Under the pieces are notes generated by a model that searched no databases, was not told the DNA's origin, and saw nothing but the letters and a program-made list of their open reading frames with translations. DNA of 64,000 nucleotides from an uncultured Pelagibacteraceae bacterium (lineage in GTDB: Bacteria > Pseudomonadota > Alphaproteobacteria > Pelagibacterales > Pelagibacteraceae). Positions 37,706-46,430 of the stretch are shown here, in pieces (the first letter of the stretch is position 1; each line of letters opens with the position of its first letter). Both the position numbers and the translations under genes were made by a program. The DNA lies in the NCBI GenBank assembly GCA_902616725.1, contig CACMTZ010000004.1, forward strand, positions 141,289-205,288, read 5' to 3'.

Positions 37706-38320
37706 ATGAAATTAGTTAAAGATATAGATAATAATCAAAATTCTAAAAAGATTTCTGATAAGGAAGCTGAAGAAGCTTTTAAAACTATTTTAGCTTGGAT
37801 GGGTGAAGATCCAAGTAGAGAAGGATTATTGGAGACACCAAAAAGAGTGGTTAAAGCATTCAAAGAGTATTTCAAAGGTTACAAAGAAGATCCTATCCAA
37901 GTTTTAGATAAAACTTTTGGTGATGTTGATGGGTACGATGACATGGTTATTCAAAAGAATATTTCTGTTCAAAGTCATTGTGAGCATCACATGGCACCTA
38001 TTATAGGTAAAGCGCACGTAGCCTATATCCCTAATGAAAGAGTTGTTGGGTTAAGTAAATTGGCAAGAGTTGTTGAGGTTTTCTCAAAAAGATTGCAAAC
38101 TCAGGAAAGATTAACTATGCAAATTGCGAATACACTAATGGGGGCATTAGATGCCAAAGGAGTAGCAGTGACAATAGACTCAACTCATCAGTGTATGACT
38201 ATGAGAGGAATTAAAAAAGAACAAGCAACAACAGTTACAAATTATTATTTAGGTCAATTCAAAGAAGATCTAAGTTATCAAAATAGATATTTAAGGTTAA
38301 TTAGCAATTCAAAAGATTAA
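37706..38320 (+). CDS. folE: GTP cyclohydrolase I
   Basis: A 204-residue FolE of normal length, making dihydroneopterin triphosphate from GTP for folate synthesis. Zinc ligands Cys92 and Cys163 (HCEHHMAP and HQCMTMRG) and catalytic His94/His95 are visible, with the KRLQTQERLTMQIA substrate region. Folate synthesis fits the THF-dependent demethylation in the window. It is followed two bases later by the AcuI-like gene. Confidence 0.95.
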   Translation: MKLVKDIDNNQNSKKISDKEAEEAFKTILAWMGEDPSREGLLETPKRVVKAFKEYFKGYKEDPIQVLDKTFGDVDGYDDMVIQKNISVQSHCEHHMAPIIGKAHVAYIPNERVVGLSKLARVVEVFSKRLQTQERLTMQIANTLMGALDAKGVAVTIDSTHQCMTMRGIKKEQATTVTNYYLGQFKEDLSYQNRYLRLISNSKD

Positions 38321-38322
38321 AA

Positions 38323-39324
38323 GTGTCTGATCAATTTAAAGCATTAGTTTTAAATCAAGAAGGTGACAACTTTACAAGAGAAGTAAAATCAGTAGATAAA
38401 AGTTTTTTAAAACATGGTGATGTAACCATCAAAGTAGATTATTCAGATCTGAATTTTAAAGATGGAATGATTTTAAAAAACGGCGGAAGATTAGTAAAAG
38501 AATTTCCTCACATCCCTGGAATTGATTTTTCAGGAACTGTTGTTGACAGTGAAAATTCAAAGTTTAAGTCAGGTGATCAAGTAATTTTAACTGGGTTTAG
38601 AGTTGGAGAAATATTTTTTGGTGGTTACGCGCAAATGGCTAAAGTCAATGGTGATTTTTTAGTAAAGAAACCAGATGACTTGACTAGTAAGCAAGCAATG
38701 ATTTTAGGAACTGCAGGCTTTACTTCTTTGATGGCTGCATTTGCAATTAAAGCAAGAGAAGAAATATTACTTGGTGCAAAAGTAAATGATGTTTTAGTTA
38801 CTGGAGCATCAGGTGGAGTTGGAAGTATTGCAGTAATGATACTGAATAAAATGGGTTACAATGTAACAGCTGTTTCAGGCAAAGACTCAAAAGTAAATTA
38901 TCTTAAATCGTTAGGTGCTAAAAATGTTATAAATCGCAGTGAATTTGATAAAGACCCTAAGCTTATAGATAAAGGTTTATGGGATGGAGTAGTTGATACA
39001 GTCGGTGGAAAAATTTTAGCAAATGCAATAGTTCAAACTAATTCCAATGGAATTATTGCAGTCTGCGGTAATGCTAGTACTAATGAGCTTAACACTAATG
39101 TTATTCCATTTATGTTACGAGGAATAAAACTTTGGGGTATGGACTCTGCTAATTGCAGTATCAAGAGACGAGAATTTATATGGGGTGAAGCAGCAAAACT
39201 AATTGACTTTGATTTAATTGAAAAATCGGTTCAAACAGTTAGCTTGGAGGAGTTAATTGAAACTTATCCTAAAATATTAAAGGGTGAAATTTCTGGGAGA
39301 GTTTTGGTTGATTTAAATAAATAA
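38323..39324 (+). CDS. acuI: AcuI/YhdH-type medium-chain reductase
   Basis: A 333-residue zinc-independent MDR enzyme starting with GTG. It has the NADPH-binding TGASGGVGS and the family segments YSDLNFKDGM, HIPGIDFSGTV and ISGRVLVDL. AcuI reduces acryloyl-CoA to propionyl-CoA and protects cells metabolising DMSP from acrylate toxicity; YhdH proteins of E. coli are the same family. In an osmolyte-degrading marine cell the acrylyl-CoA role is likely. The stop overlaps the regulator start (TAATG). Confidence 0.75.
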   Translation: MSDQFKALVLNQEGDNFTREVKSVDKSFLKHGDVTIKVDYSDLNFKDGMILKNGGRLVKEFPHIPGIDFSGTVVDSENSKFKSGDQVILTGFRVGEIFFGGYAQMAKVNGDFLVKKPDDLTSKQAMILGTAGFTSLMAAFAIKAREEILLGAKVNDVLVTGASGGVGSIAVMILNKMGYNVTAVSGKDSKVNYLKSLGAKNVINRSEFDKDPKLIDKGLWDGVVDTVGGKILANAIVQTNSNGIIAVCGNASTNELNTNVIPFMLRGIKLWGMDSANCSIKRREFIWGEAAKLIDFDLIEKSVQTVSLEELIETYPKILKGEISGRVLVDLNK

Positions 39325-40217
39325 TGGATTGGGACAAACTTAAGATTTTTCATGCAGTAGCGGAGGCAGGAAGTTTTACTAATGCCACTGTTAATTTAAA
39401 CCTTAGTCAATCTGCAATTAGTAGACAAATTCAATCTTTAGAACAGGATCTAAAAGTTCAATTATTTGAAAGACATGCAAGAGGACTTACACTTACAGAA
39501 AATGGAGAATATGTTTTTAAAACTGCTCATGAAGTTATTAGCAAATTAAAAGAAGTTGAAACCTCTCTAGGTGATCAAAAAAATAAACCTACTGGCAAAT
39601 TAACAATCACAACAGTTAGAAGTTTCGGTACACATTGGTTAACACCAAGAATTGAAGAATTTATGCGTTTAAACCCTGAAGTAGAAATAGAGCTTATTTT
39701 TGAAGACAAAGAGTTAGATTTGAGTACCAGACAAGCTGATATTGGTATTTTTATGAGAAGACCAAAACAACTTAATTATATTCAAAAAAAATTAATTGAT
39801 CTTAAGTACTTTATATATGGTTCAAATAAGTACTTAGAGAAACATGGTATGCCTAAGACTATAGTTGATTTAAATAAGCATAAATTTATATCTTTTGGCA
39901 AAGGGGCTCCGTCACCAGTTTATAATCCAGATTGGGCGCTTAAATTGGGGATGCATGATGGAAAAAAACGAAAGACTATTATGAAGGTTAATAGCGTAAT
40001 GGGACTGCTTTTAGCAGTAGAAGCTGGTGTCGGTTTAGCTGCATTACCAGAATATCTTGTCAGTAATTCAAGAAATATAATTAAAGTTCTCCCAAAATCA
40101 GAGGGACCAATTACGGAAGCACACTTTGTGTATCCACAATCACTAAAAAACACAGCTAGAGTAACAGCTTTTAGAAATTTCTTATTTAGCAAAATAGGTG
40201 ACTGGAAATCCCAATAG
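39324..40217 (+). CDS. LysR-family transcriptional regulator
   Basis: A 297-residue regulator. The N-terminal winged helix-turn-helix is clear (SFTNATVNLNLSQSAISRQI, ~19-38, then LFERHARGLTLTENG), followed by a PBP2-like effector domain. Because it overlaps the AcuI-like gene it may control that operon or the ferric-iron operon downstream, though the latter has its own Fur-type sites. Effector unknown. Confidence 0.9.
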   Translation: MDWDKLKIFHAVAEAGSFTNATVNLNLSQSAISRQIQSLEQDLKVQLFERHARGLTLTENGEYVFKTAHEVISKLKEVETSLGDQKNKPTGKLTITTVRSFGTHWLTPRIEEFMRLNPEVEIELIFEDKELDLSTRQADIGIFMRRPKQLNYIQKKLIDLKYFIYGSNKYLEKHGMPKTIVDLNKHKFISFGKGAPSPVYNPDWALKLGMHDGKKRKTIMKVNSVMGLLLAVEAGVGLAALPEYLVSNSRNIIKVLPKSEGPITEAHFVYPQSLKNTARVTAFRNFLFSKIGDWKSQ

Positions 40218-40236
40218 GCTGCGACACTATTGCGAT

Positions 40237-40267
40237 TGATAATCATTCTCAATGAGAATAGTTCTCA
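40237..40267 (+). promoter_or_regulatory. Tandem Fur-type iron operators upstream of the ferric-iron operon
   Basis: Two consecutive 7-1-7 half-site arrangements match the Fur consensus TGATAAT-N-ATTATCA. The first is TGATAAT-C-ATTCTCA (40237-40251), the second TGAGAAT-A-GTTCTCA (40253-40267), spaced 16 bases. A third partial copy (TTCTCATT) follows. They sit about 45-75 bases before the binding-protein start, where Fur would block transcription when iron is plentiful. Confidence 0.78.
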
Positions 40268-40311
40268 TTCTCATTAAATCATGCGGAAGAACTAGGAATA
40301 ACGGAGGATAA

Positions 40312-41340
40312 ATGAGGAAGATATCAATTATAACGTTGTTCTTTTCTGTAATTGCATCATCATTAGCAATTGCTGACGAGGTTAATGTTTTCAATGCAAG
40401 ACATTATAAAGCAGACTCTGAGCTTTATTCTAAGTTTACAAATATGACTGGGATTAAAGTTAATTTGATAAACGGAAAATCAGGTGCTTTAGAAAAAAGA
40501 ATCATAAGTGAAGGTGCAGACTCTTCTGCTGATTTATACATCACTGCAGATGCAGGAAGATGTGGTGCAATGGATGCTAAAGGCACTCTTCAAAGTGGTT
40601 TAACATCTGCAGCAATTAAAGATGCTGTTCCAAAAAGCTTTAGAACAAACAAGTGGGTTGGAATCGCAAAAAGAGCAAGAATAATTTATTACTCACCAGA
40701 AAGAGTAACTGGTGCTGAATTATCGGGAATGACTTATGAGGGTTTAGCGGATCCAAAATGGAAAGGTAGATTAGTAATAAGAAAATCTAGCAATATTTAT
40801 AATAAATCTCTTGTAGCGTCTTTAATTAAAAATAATGGAAAAGCTGCAACAGCAGCATGGGCTGAAGGAGTTGTGGCAAATATGGCAAGAATACCAACAG
40901 GTAATGATAGAGCACAAATAATGGCAGTCGCAGCAGGTGAAGCTGACATTGCGGTAGCTAATACTTACTACTTAGCTCTTATGTTATCCGGTAAAAAAGG
41001 TGCGGAGCAACAGGAAGCTGCAAAAAAAGTTAAAGCTTTCTTTCCTAATCAAAATGATAGAGGAACGCATATGAATGTTAGTTGTGCGGCTTTAGTAAAA
41101 GGTGCACCTAACAAAGCTAACGCTGTTAAACTTGTAGAGTTTTTATTAACTCCAGAGTCTCAAGAGCATTTTACAAACAATACTTTTGAGTTCCCAATGA
41201 TTGATGGTGTTTCACCAAGTCCATTAGTAGTCAATAATTTAGGATTAGATTTCAAACAAGATATGAAAACTAAATTAGCTTCTTATGGAAAAAATCAAGC
41301 TGCTGCAGTAGAAGTAATGACAGCCGCTGGTTGGAAGTAA
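40312..41340 (+). CDS. futA: Ferric-iron ABC transporter, periplasmic binding protein
   Basis: A 342-residue iron-binding protein of the FbpA/FutA/AfuA type. A signal peptide ends at ~residue 21 (AIADEVNVFNARH). The mature protein contains the paired Tyr of the iron site (NTYYLALML) and the GKSGALEKRI and ADLYITADAG segments of the family. A good ribosome site (GGAGG) precedes the ATG, unlike most genes here, consistent with high expression. It is the first gene of the operon under the Fur-type sites. The name futA is used for the family; sfuA or fbpA would serve as well. Confidence 0.9.
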   Translation: MRKISIITLFFSVIASSLAIADEVNVFNARHYKADSELYSKFTNMTGIKVNLINGKSGALEKRIISEGADSSADLYITADAGRCGAMDAKGTLQSGLTSAAIKDAVPKSFRTNKWVGIAKRARIIYYSPERVTGAELSGMTYEGLADPKWKGRLVIRKSSNIYNKSLVASLIKNNGKAATAAWAEGVVANMARIPTGNDRAQIMAVAAGEADIAVANTYYLALMLSGKKGAEQQEAAKKVKAFFPNQNDRGTHMNVSCAALVKGAPNKANAVKLVEFLLTPESQEHFTNNTFEFPMIDGVSPSPLVVNNLGLDFKQDMKTKLASYGKNQAAAVEVMTAAGWK

Positions 41341-41343
41341 CCA

Positions 41344-41514
41344 ATGGAAGAAAAAAAGAAATTTATTTCTGAAGTTGATTTAAATAAGTCTTCCAAAGCA
41401 TGTTCCCCATGTAGTTTGGAGTGTGAAAAAATCAATAAAAGAGTAAATAACAGAAAGCTTTCAGAAATTAAAACTGAGGAGGTTCCGCATATCCTAAAAG
41501 TATTTGATTTTTGA
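41344..41514 (+). CDS. 56-residue Cys-rich protein in the iron operon
   Basis: A short frame beginning four bases after the binding-protein stop. The product is hydrophilic and has a CSPCSLEC cluster (Cys20, Cys23, Cys27) flanked by lysine-rich arms, which could bind iron or a cluster. No signal peptide or membrane segment. Position inside the operon, between binding protein and permease, argues for a real gene. Family unknown to me. Confidence 0.55.
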   Translation: MEEKKKFISEVDLNKSSKACSPCSLECEKINKRVNNRKLSEIKTEEVPHILKVFDF

Positions 41515-41523
41515 TTTTCTGGG

Positions 41524-41570
41524 TGTTCAAGCACCTTAATTAAGTTGTCTCCTTATTAAGGCCTTGAACA
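41524..41570 (+). other. Long RNA hairpin between iron-operon genes
   Basis: Arms TGTTCAAG (41524-41531) and CTTGAACA (41563-41570) are perfect complements, and inside them CCTTAAT (41534-41540) pairs with ATTAAGG (41555-41561), making about 15 base pairs with a two-to-one internal loop and a 14-base terminal loop. No T-tract follows. It lies between the Cys-rich gene and the permease, where a 3' structure commonly protects the upstream binding-protein message. Confidence 0.65.
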
Positions 41571-41605
41571 TAATACTTTCATGTTTATAAGGCGGATTAT
41601 AAATT

Positions 41606-43225
41606 ATGAGAATAAATTTTTGGTATATATCTTCTTTTGTAATTTCATTATTTGTAATCATTCCAATTTTAACTGTCTTTTCTAGTTTTTTTGATAATAC
41701 CTCTAATTACTATCAAGTATTAAAAGATACTTTTTTATTGGAGTATATTTTTAACTCTTTAATCTTATTGGTGAGTGTTTTAATTTTAACTTTTATTATA
41801 GGGACAGGATCGGCTTACTTAGTTTCATTTTTTAATTTTCCGTTTAGTAATTTTTTTAAATGGGCACTAATTCTATCTTTTGCTGTACCTCCTTATATCT
41901 ATGCGTATTCTTTAACAGCTTTTTTTGAAAATTATGGAACCGCCTATACTATTTTAAAAAATTTATTTGGTGAGGGTAATTACAACCAAAGCATTCCTAA
42001 GTTTGATGGTTTATTAGGTGTAGTATTATCAATTTCTTTTTCACTTTATGCCTATGTCTATATTCTAGCGAGAGCGTCATTTTTATATCAATCGCAAAAC
42101 ATAATTGATTTGGGAAAAAATCTAGGGTTTACAAAGTTTAAAGCCTTTTATTCAATTATTCTCCCAGCTGCGCGGCCTGCTATAGTTGCTGGTTTATCGC
42201 TAGTGGCTATGGAAACACTAGCTGAATTTGGTGCAGTAGATTTCTTCTCAATAAATACGTTAACTACAGGTATCTATAATTCATGGATTGCCTTTGACGA
42301 TTTAGCATTTGCAAATCAATTATCTTTCTTTTTATTGTTATTTATTTTTGCACTTTTTATTTTAGAAAATTTATCAAGAAAAAATGCCAAATATCACTTC
42401 AATACCAAGGCAGGATTTAAACAAAAACAAAAAATACAACTTTCAGGTAAAAAAGCTTTCTTGGCATTTTCTTTTTGTTTTTTAGTATTCTTTCTAAGCT
42501 TTTTATTTCCGCTTAGTCAGATGATGTATTGGACAATTAAATTTCCAGAAAACTTGTTTGATTTAAAAATCTTAGATTTATTAATGAATACTCTTTATCT
42601 AGTAATTTTATCAAGTCTGCTGTTGATAATATTTGGTTTAGTTTCCAATTATGGAAACAGAGTAAATAAAAATAAAACGTTAAATATTTTATCCACATTA
42701 TCTATTTCAGGTTATGCAATTCCTGGAGTTATTTTAGCTGTCGCATTTATAACCTTTATTGCATGGTTTGATGATAGTGTGATTAAAAATTTGGGTTTTG
42801 TTTCTATCAAAAAAGTTTTTATAGGATCAATCCTTGGATTAGTGCTTGTATACTTTATCAGATTTTATTCACTTGCATATAATGGCATTAAATCAGGCTA
42901 TGAGAAAATTAATATTTCAGTTGATGAAAGCTCGTATTTACTTGGTTACTCAAAAAGAAAAACTTTTATGAATATCCATATTCCTTTTTTGAGAAATTCT
43001 TTATTGTTTGTTGGAATATTAGTCTCTTTAGAAATAATAAGAGAACTACCAATTACTCTCATTTTAAGACCTTTTAATTTTGAAACTTTTGCAACAACAG
43101 CTTATATCTCTGCATCAGAGGATTTACTTGAAGCTGCTGCGGTACCTTCATTATTTTTGATTTTGATTGCAACTTTCTTCATAATTGTTACATCTAGATA
43201 TATTTTAAGAGATAATAATGACTAA
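41606..43225 (+). CDS. futB: Ferric-iron ABC transporter, double-domain permease
   Basis: A 539-residue inner-membrane permease with two BPD_transp_1 domains, typical of SfuB/FutB-type ferric permeases. About twelve hydrophobic segments are present, with an EAA-type loop in each half, LGFTKFKAFYSIILPAARP near 170-190 and LGYSKRKTFMNIHIPFLR near 445-465. It overlaps the ATPase gene by eight bases. Confidence 0.9.
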   Translation: MRINFWYISSFVISLFVIIPILTVFSSFFDNTSNYYQVLKDTFLLEYIFNSLILLVSVLILTFIIGTGSAYLVSFFNFPFSNFFKWALILSFAVPPYIYAYSLTAFFENYGTAYTILKNLFGEGNYNQSIPKFDGLLGVVLSISFSLYAYVYILARASFLYQSQNIIDLGKNLGFTKFKAFYSIILPAARPAIVAGLSLVAMETLAEFGAVDFFSINTLTTGIYNSWIAFDDLAFANQLSFFLLLFIFALFILENLSRKNAKYHFNTKAGFKQKQKIQLSGKKAFLAFSFCFLVFFLSFLFPLSQMMYWTIKFPENLFDLKILDLLMNTLYLVILSSLLLIIFGLVSNYGNRVNKNKTLNILSTLSISGYAIPGVILAVAFITFIAWFDDSVIKNLGFVSIKKVFIGSILGLVLVYFIRFYSLAYNGIKSGYEKINISVDESSYLLGYSKRKTFMNIHIPFLRNSLLFVGILVSLEIIRELPITLILRPFNFETFATTAYISASEDLLEAAAVPSLFLILIATFFIIVTSRYILRDNND

Positions 43226-44279
43226 AAATTTTTTTGAAGTTAACAACGTTGATTTTAATGTAGGAAACAAAACTAAAGTTAAAAACGTTTCTTTTGCAAT
43301 TGAAAATCAAGGTGACGTAATATGTCTTTTAGGTCCTTCAGGAATTGGCAAAACTACAATTTTAAGAACGATTGCAGGCCTTGAAAAATTAAAAAAAGGA
43401 TCAATCATATTAAATGGAAAAACTTTATCTTCTGAAAATATTAACTTAGAGCCAGAAGAAAGAAATGTTTCACTTGCTTTTCAAGATAACAGCTTATTCC
43501 CACATTACACTATTGAAAAAAATATTTCGCTTGGTTCTGAAAGAAATAAGGAAAAAAAAGAGAAAAAAATTAGTTTAAAAGAAATAGTAGATTTATTAGA
43601 TATATTTCACATTCTTAATAAATATCCTCATGAAATAAGTGCTGGTGAAGCCCAAAGAGCCTCATTAGCAAGATCATTGATAATGCAACCAGACTTGTTG
43701 TTACTTGATGAGCCATTATCAAATGTAGATCAAAGTTTTAAAGAAGAAATCCAAGTAAGATTAAAAAAAATTTTAAATAAATTAAAGATCACAACAATCA
43801 TTGTTACACATGACTCTTATGAGGCATTTTATTTAGGATCTAAATGCGGAATAATTTTAAATCAAGAACTGAAACAATTTGATGATCCCTACAAGGTTTA
43901 TCATTTGCCAAATTCTATTGAAGTTGTAAATTTTTTAAATAGAGGAATTTTGGTTCCAGCAAAGGTGACTGGAAAAAATACTTTAGAAAACTGGGATTTA
44001 GGCACTATTGAAGGGAATTTTATAAAAGAGTATCCAGAAGGTGCTAATGTTCAACTATTACTTCAGCCAGAAGATTTAGAGCATGATGATACAAGTAATT
44101 TAAAACTTGAGGTAGTTGATCGAAAATTTAGAGGCACTAATTTTATTTATACTCTTAGAGCTCCAAGTAATACTTTAATTCCAGTATTTGTTCACTCACA
44201 CCATATACATCAACATGAAGTGGATGAAAAATTTGGTATCAAAAGACCAATTCATATTGATCATATAGTTTGCTTCTAA
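43218..44279 (+). CDS. futC: Ferric-iron ABC transporter, ATP-binding protein
   Basis: A 353-residue ATPase with Walker A GPSGIGKTT near 38-46, a slightly unusual signature ISAGEAQRAS, Walker B LLLLDEP and switch His in VTHDSYEA. A C-terminal TOBE-like segment (LLLQPEDLEH onwards) ends the protein. It energises ferric uptake by the upstream permease and completes the operon. Confidence 0.92.
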   Translation: MTKNFFEVNNVDFNVGNKTKVKNVSFAIENQGDVICLLGPSGIGKTTILRTIAGLEKLKKGSIILNGKTLSSENINLEPEERNVSLAFQDNSLFPHYTIEKNISLGSERNKEKKEKKISLKEIVDLLDIFHILNKYPHEISAGEAQRASLARSLIMQPDLLLLDEPLSNVDQSFKEEIQVRLKKILNKLKITTIIVTHDSYEAFYLGSKCGIILNQELKQFDDPYKVYHLPNSIEVVNFLNRGILVPAKVTGKNTLENWDLGTIEGNFIKEYPEGANVQLLLQPEDLEHDDTSNLKLEVVDRKFRGTNFIYTLRAPSNTLIPVFVHSHHIHQHEVDEKFGIKRPIHIDHIVCF

Positions 44280-44296
44280 TAAAAACCTTTTAGAAA

Positions 44297-44989
44297 ATGA
44301 AAAGTAACTTTAAAGTTTTTTTAAAGGGAATTATTGACGTAAGCCCACTGATGATACCAGTGGTCCCTTTTGGTTTGATATTTGGCGTATTAGCTATTGA
44401 TATTGGGTTTACTCCAATTGAAACAATGGCAATGTCTCTAATTATTTTTGGTGGTGCTTCGCAAATAGTATTATTGCAATTATTTTCAGGAGGAGCCTCA
44501 TCTTTAGTAATAATAAGTTCTGTTGGGGCTGTTAATTCAAGACATTTACTTTATGGCGCAGTTGTATCTGAACATCTATCTGATTTAAAATTAATCTGGA
44601 AAATAATTATTTCATACTTTTTAATTGATCAGGCATTTGCAATTTCAAATGAATATTTAAAAAAAAATAAAGATAATAATAGATATTTTCACTTAGTAGG
44701 TGGTGGAGCTACTTGTTGGGTGATATGGCAATCAACAACATTTTTAGGAATTATACTTGGAGCAGCAATCCCAGAAAAACTTGGTCTAAGTTTTGCAGTT
44801 CCTTTAACTTTCTTAGCTCTATTAGTTAATGATTTTAGAAAACTTATAAATGTGATTGTAATAATTATTTCAGGATTGGTTGCTACGTTGGGATATAATT
44901 ATATTCCTTTTAAAGCCTACGTCATAGTTGCTGCTTTAGCAGGATTATTCACTGCAATGATTTTAACAACGAAAAATAAAAAAGTATGA
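44297..44989 (+). CDS. azlC: AzlC-family branched-chain amino acid exporter, large subunit
   Basis: A 230-residue membrane protein with about six hydrophobic helices and the AzlC hallmarks VPFGLIFGVLAID, FGGASQIVLLQL and NSRHLLYGA. With its small partner AzlD it exports branched-chain or other amino acids. The next gene overlaps its stop by four bases. It starts 18 bases past the ferric operon, possibly on the same transcript. Confidence 0.88.
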   Translation: MKSNFKVFLKGIIDVSPLMIPVVPFGLIFGVLAIDIGFTPIETMAMSLIIFGGASQIVLLQLFSGGASSLVIISSVGAVNSRHLLYGAVVSEHLSDLKLIWKIIISYFLIDQAFAISNEYLKKNKDNNRYFHLVGGGATCWVIWQSTTFLGIILGAAIPEKLGLSFAVPLTFLALLVNDFRKLINVIVIIISGLVATLGYNYIPFKAYVIVAALAGLFTAMILTTKNKKV

Positions 44990-45300
44990 GCAACTGGGCA
45001 TTAATTCTATATTGTGGATTGATTACGTATCTAACAAGATTTTCTATGATAGCTTTAATTAAAAAGGAAATGTTTAATGATAGAATTAGAGAAATATTGT
45101 CATTTGTGCCATCTGCAATATTTCCTGCAATAATTTTTCCGGCAATTTTTATTAATGACAAAGGCTTGTTCGAAATAGATGATAATCCAAAGATATTAGC
45201 TGCAATAATTGCAATGGTTATTGGTATTTTCTCTAGAAGTATAATTGCGACAATATTTTCAGGATTAGCTTCTTATTGGTTTTTAATATTTGTTGTATAA
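44986..45300 (+). CDS. azlD: AzlD-family small subunit
   Basis: A 104-residue protein with three or four hydrophobic segments, beginning LILYCGLITYLTRFSMI, typical of AzlD, and FVPSAIFPAIIFPAIF. It starts in the azlC stop (ATGAG). Confidence 0.87.
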   Translation: MSNWALILYCGLITYLTRFSMIALIKKEMFNDRIREILSFVPSAIFPAIIFPAIFINDKGLFEIDDNPKILAAIIAMVIGIFSRSIIATIFSGLASYWFLIFVV

Positions 45301-45306
45301 ATAATC

Positions 45307-45675
45307 ATGAAAAAAATTTTAACTTTTTGTTTTCTTTTATTTGCATTCAATGTCAATGCAATGGAAAAAGAGACAACTTTTAAAAAAGAATTATTTGATA
45401 AAGCACAATCTGAAGGCAAAGTTGTAGTAGTTAGCTCATGGATTAAGTATTGCATGTCATGCGCTAGTCAAATGAAAGTTTTGCAAAAAGCAAAAAATGA
45501 TTTTAAAAATATTGAATATTTTTCATTTGATGTTACTAACAAGGAAATTGCTAATTTCTTTAATGTGCAATATCAAACTACACTTTTAATTTTTAAAGAC
45601 AATAAAGAAGTCTATCGGAGTCTTGGAGAGACTTCTAAAGAACTAATCTACAAAGCTTTAAGATCTTCTATTTAA
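45307..45675 (+). CDS. Exported thioredoxin-fold protein
   Basis: A 122-residue protein with a cleavable signal peptide (to about residue 18, NVNAME) and a thioredoxin-like domain with CMSC as the redox pair in SSWIKYCMSCASQMK. The cis-Pro loop appears as YQTTLLIF without the usual Pro. The layout resembles the C-terminal domain of DsbD rather than thioredoxin itself, so periplasmic thiol reduction is likely. It converges on a persulfide-dioxygenase-like gene. Confidence 0.72.
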   Translation: MKKILTFCFLLFAFNVNAMEKETTFKKELFDKAQSEGKVVVVSSWIKYCMSCASQMKVLQKAKNDFKNIEYFSFDVTNKEIANFFNVQYQTTLLIFKDNKEVYRSLGETSKELIYKALRSSI

Positions 45676-45676
45676 T

Positions 45677-46357
45677 TTAAACACCTAAATTAATATTTTT
45701 AGATACATTGTAATCAATTTGAGCAGGTTTTTTTAAATTAAGATTGTTCATGATTTCAATATATTCATCAACACTGCTTACTTGTAATCTTGGATTTTGT
45801 TTTTTTTCTTTTCCAATCGTGCTTACTTTTTCGCCTTTGTAATCATGAGCAGGGTACAAAAGAGTTTCCTCAGGTAATTTTAGAAGTTTATTAAAAATTG
45901 AATTATAAGCATCTTTTGAACTACCATTTTGAAAGTCTGTTCGACCAGTCCCGTTAATTAGAAGTGTGTCACCTGAAAAAAGATAATTATCCATTAAAAA
46001 GCTATAACTATCTGAAGTATGTCCAGGAGTATACATCGCTCTAATTTTAAAATTATCTAGACTGATATATTCATCATCTTTAACTTTTATTTCAACGGCA
46101 TCCGCAGGAGTATGGGCGCCCATGATAGTAGAGCATTTAGTAATATTTTTAAGCTTAGATGCCCCTGTTACATGATCTGCATGTATGTGGGTATCAATTA
46201 CTTTTACTAATTTTAAATCTAACTTCTTTAGTAAATTTATGTATTCGCCAACATTTTCTAACACAGGATCAATAATTAATGCTTCCCTTCCTTTTCCAGA
46301 CGAGACTAAATAGGTATATGTAGAAGAGTTTTTGTCGAATAATTGTTTGAAAATCAT
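45677..46357 (-). CDS. Persulfide dioxygenase-like metallo-beta-lactamase fold protein
   Basis: A 226-residue MBL-fold protein closest to ETHE1/Blh-type sulfur dioxygenases, which oxidise glutathione persulfide to sulfite. The metal motif is intact: His57, His59, Asp61 and His62 in DTHIHADHVTGASKL, later MYTPGHTSDSYSFL and FSGDTLLINGTGRTDF, and YPAHDYKG. The GTGRTDFQ segment favours ETHE1 over glyoxalase II. A sulfide role would match sulfur-compound degradation in the window. Confidence 0.78.
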   Translation of the reverse strand: MIFKQLFDKNSSTYTYLVSSGKGREALIIDPVLENVGEYINLLKKLDLKLVKVIDTHIHADHVTGASKLKNITKCSTIMGAHTPADAVEIKVKDDEYISLDNFKIRAMYTPGHTSDSYSFLMDNYLFSGDTLLINGTGRTDFQNGSSKDAYNSIFNKLLKLPEETLLYPAHDYKGEKVSTIGKEKKQNPRLQVSSVDEYIEIMNNLNLKKPAQIDYNVSKNINLGV

Positions 46358-46430
46358 TTAATTATAATAACACATAAGTACAAATTGACCCATTGTAAAA
46401 ATAATACGAGGAATTATTTCTAAACACATT

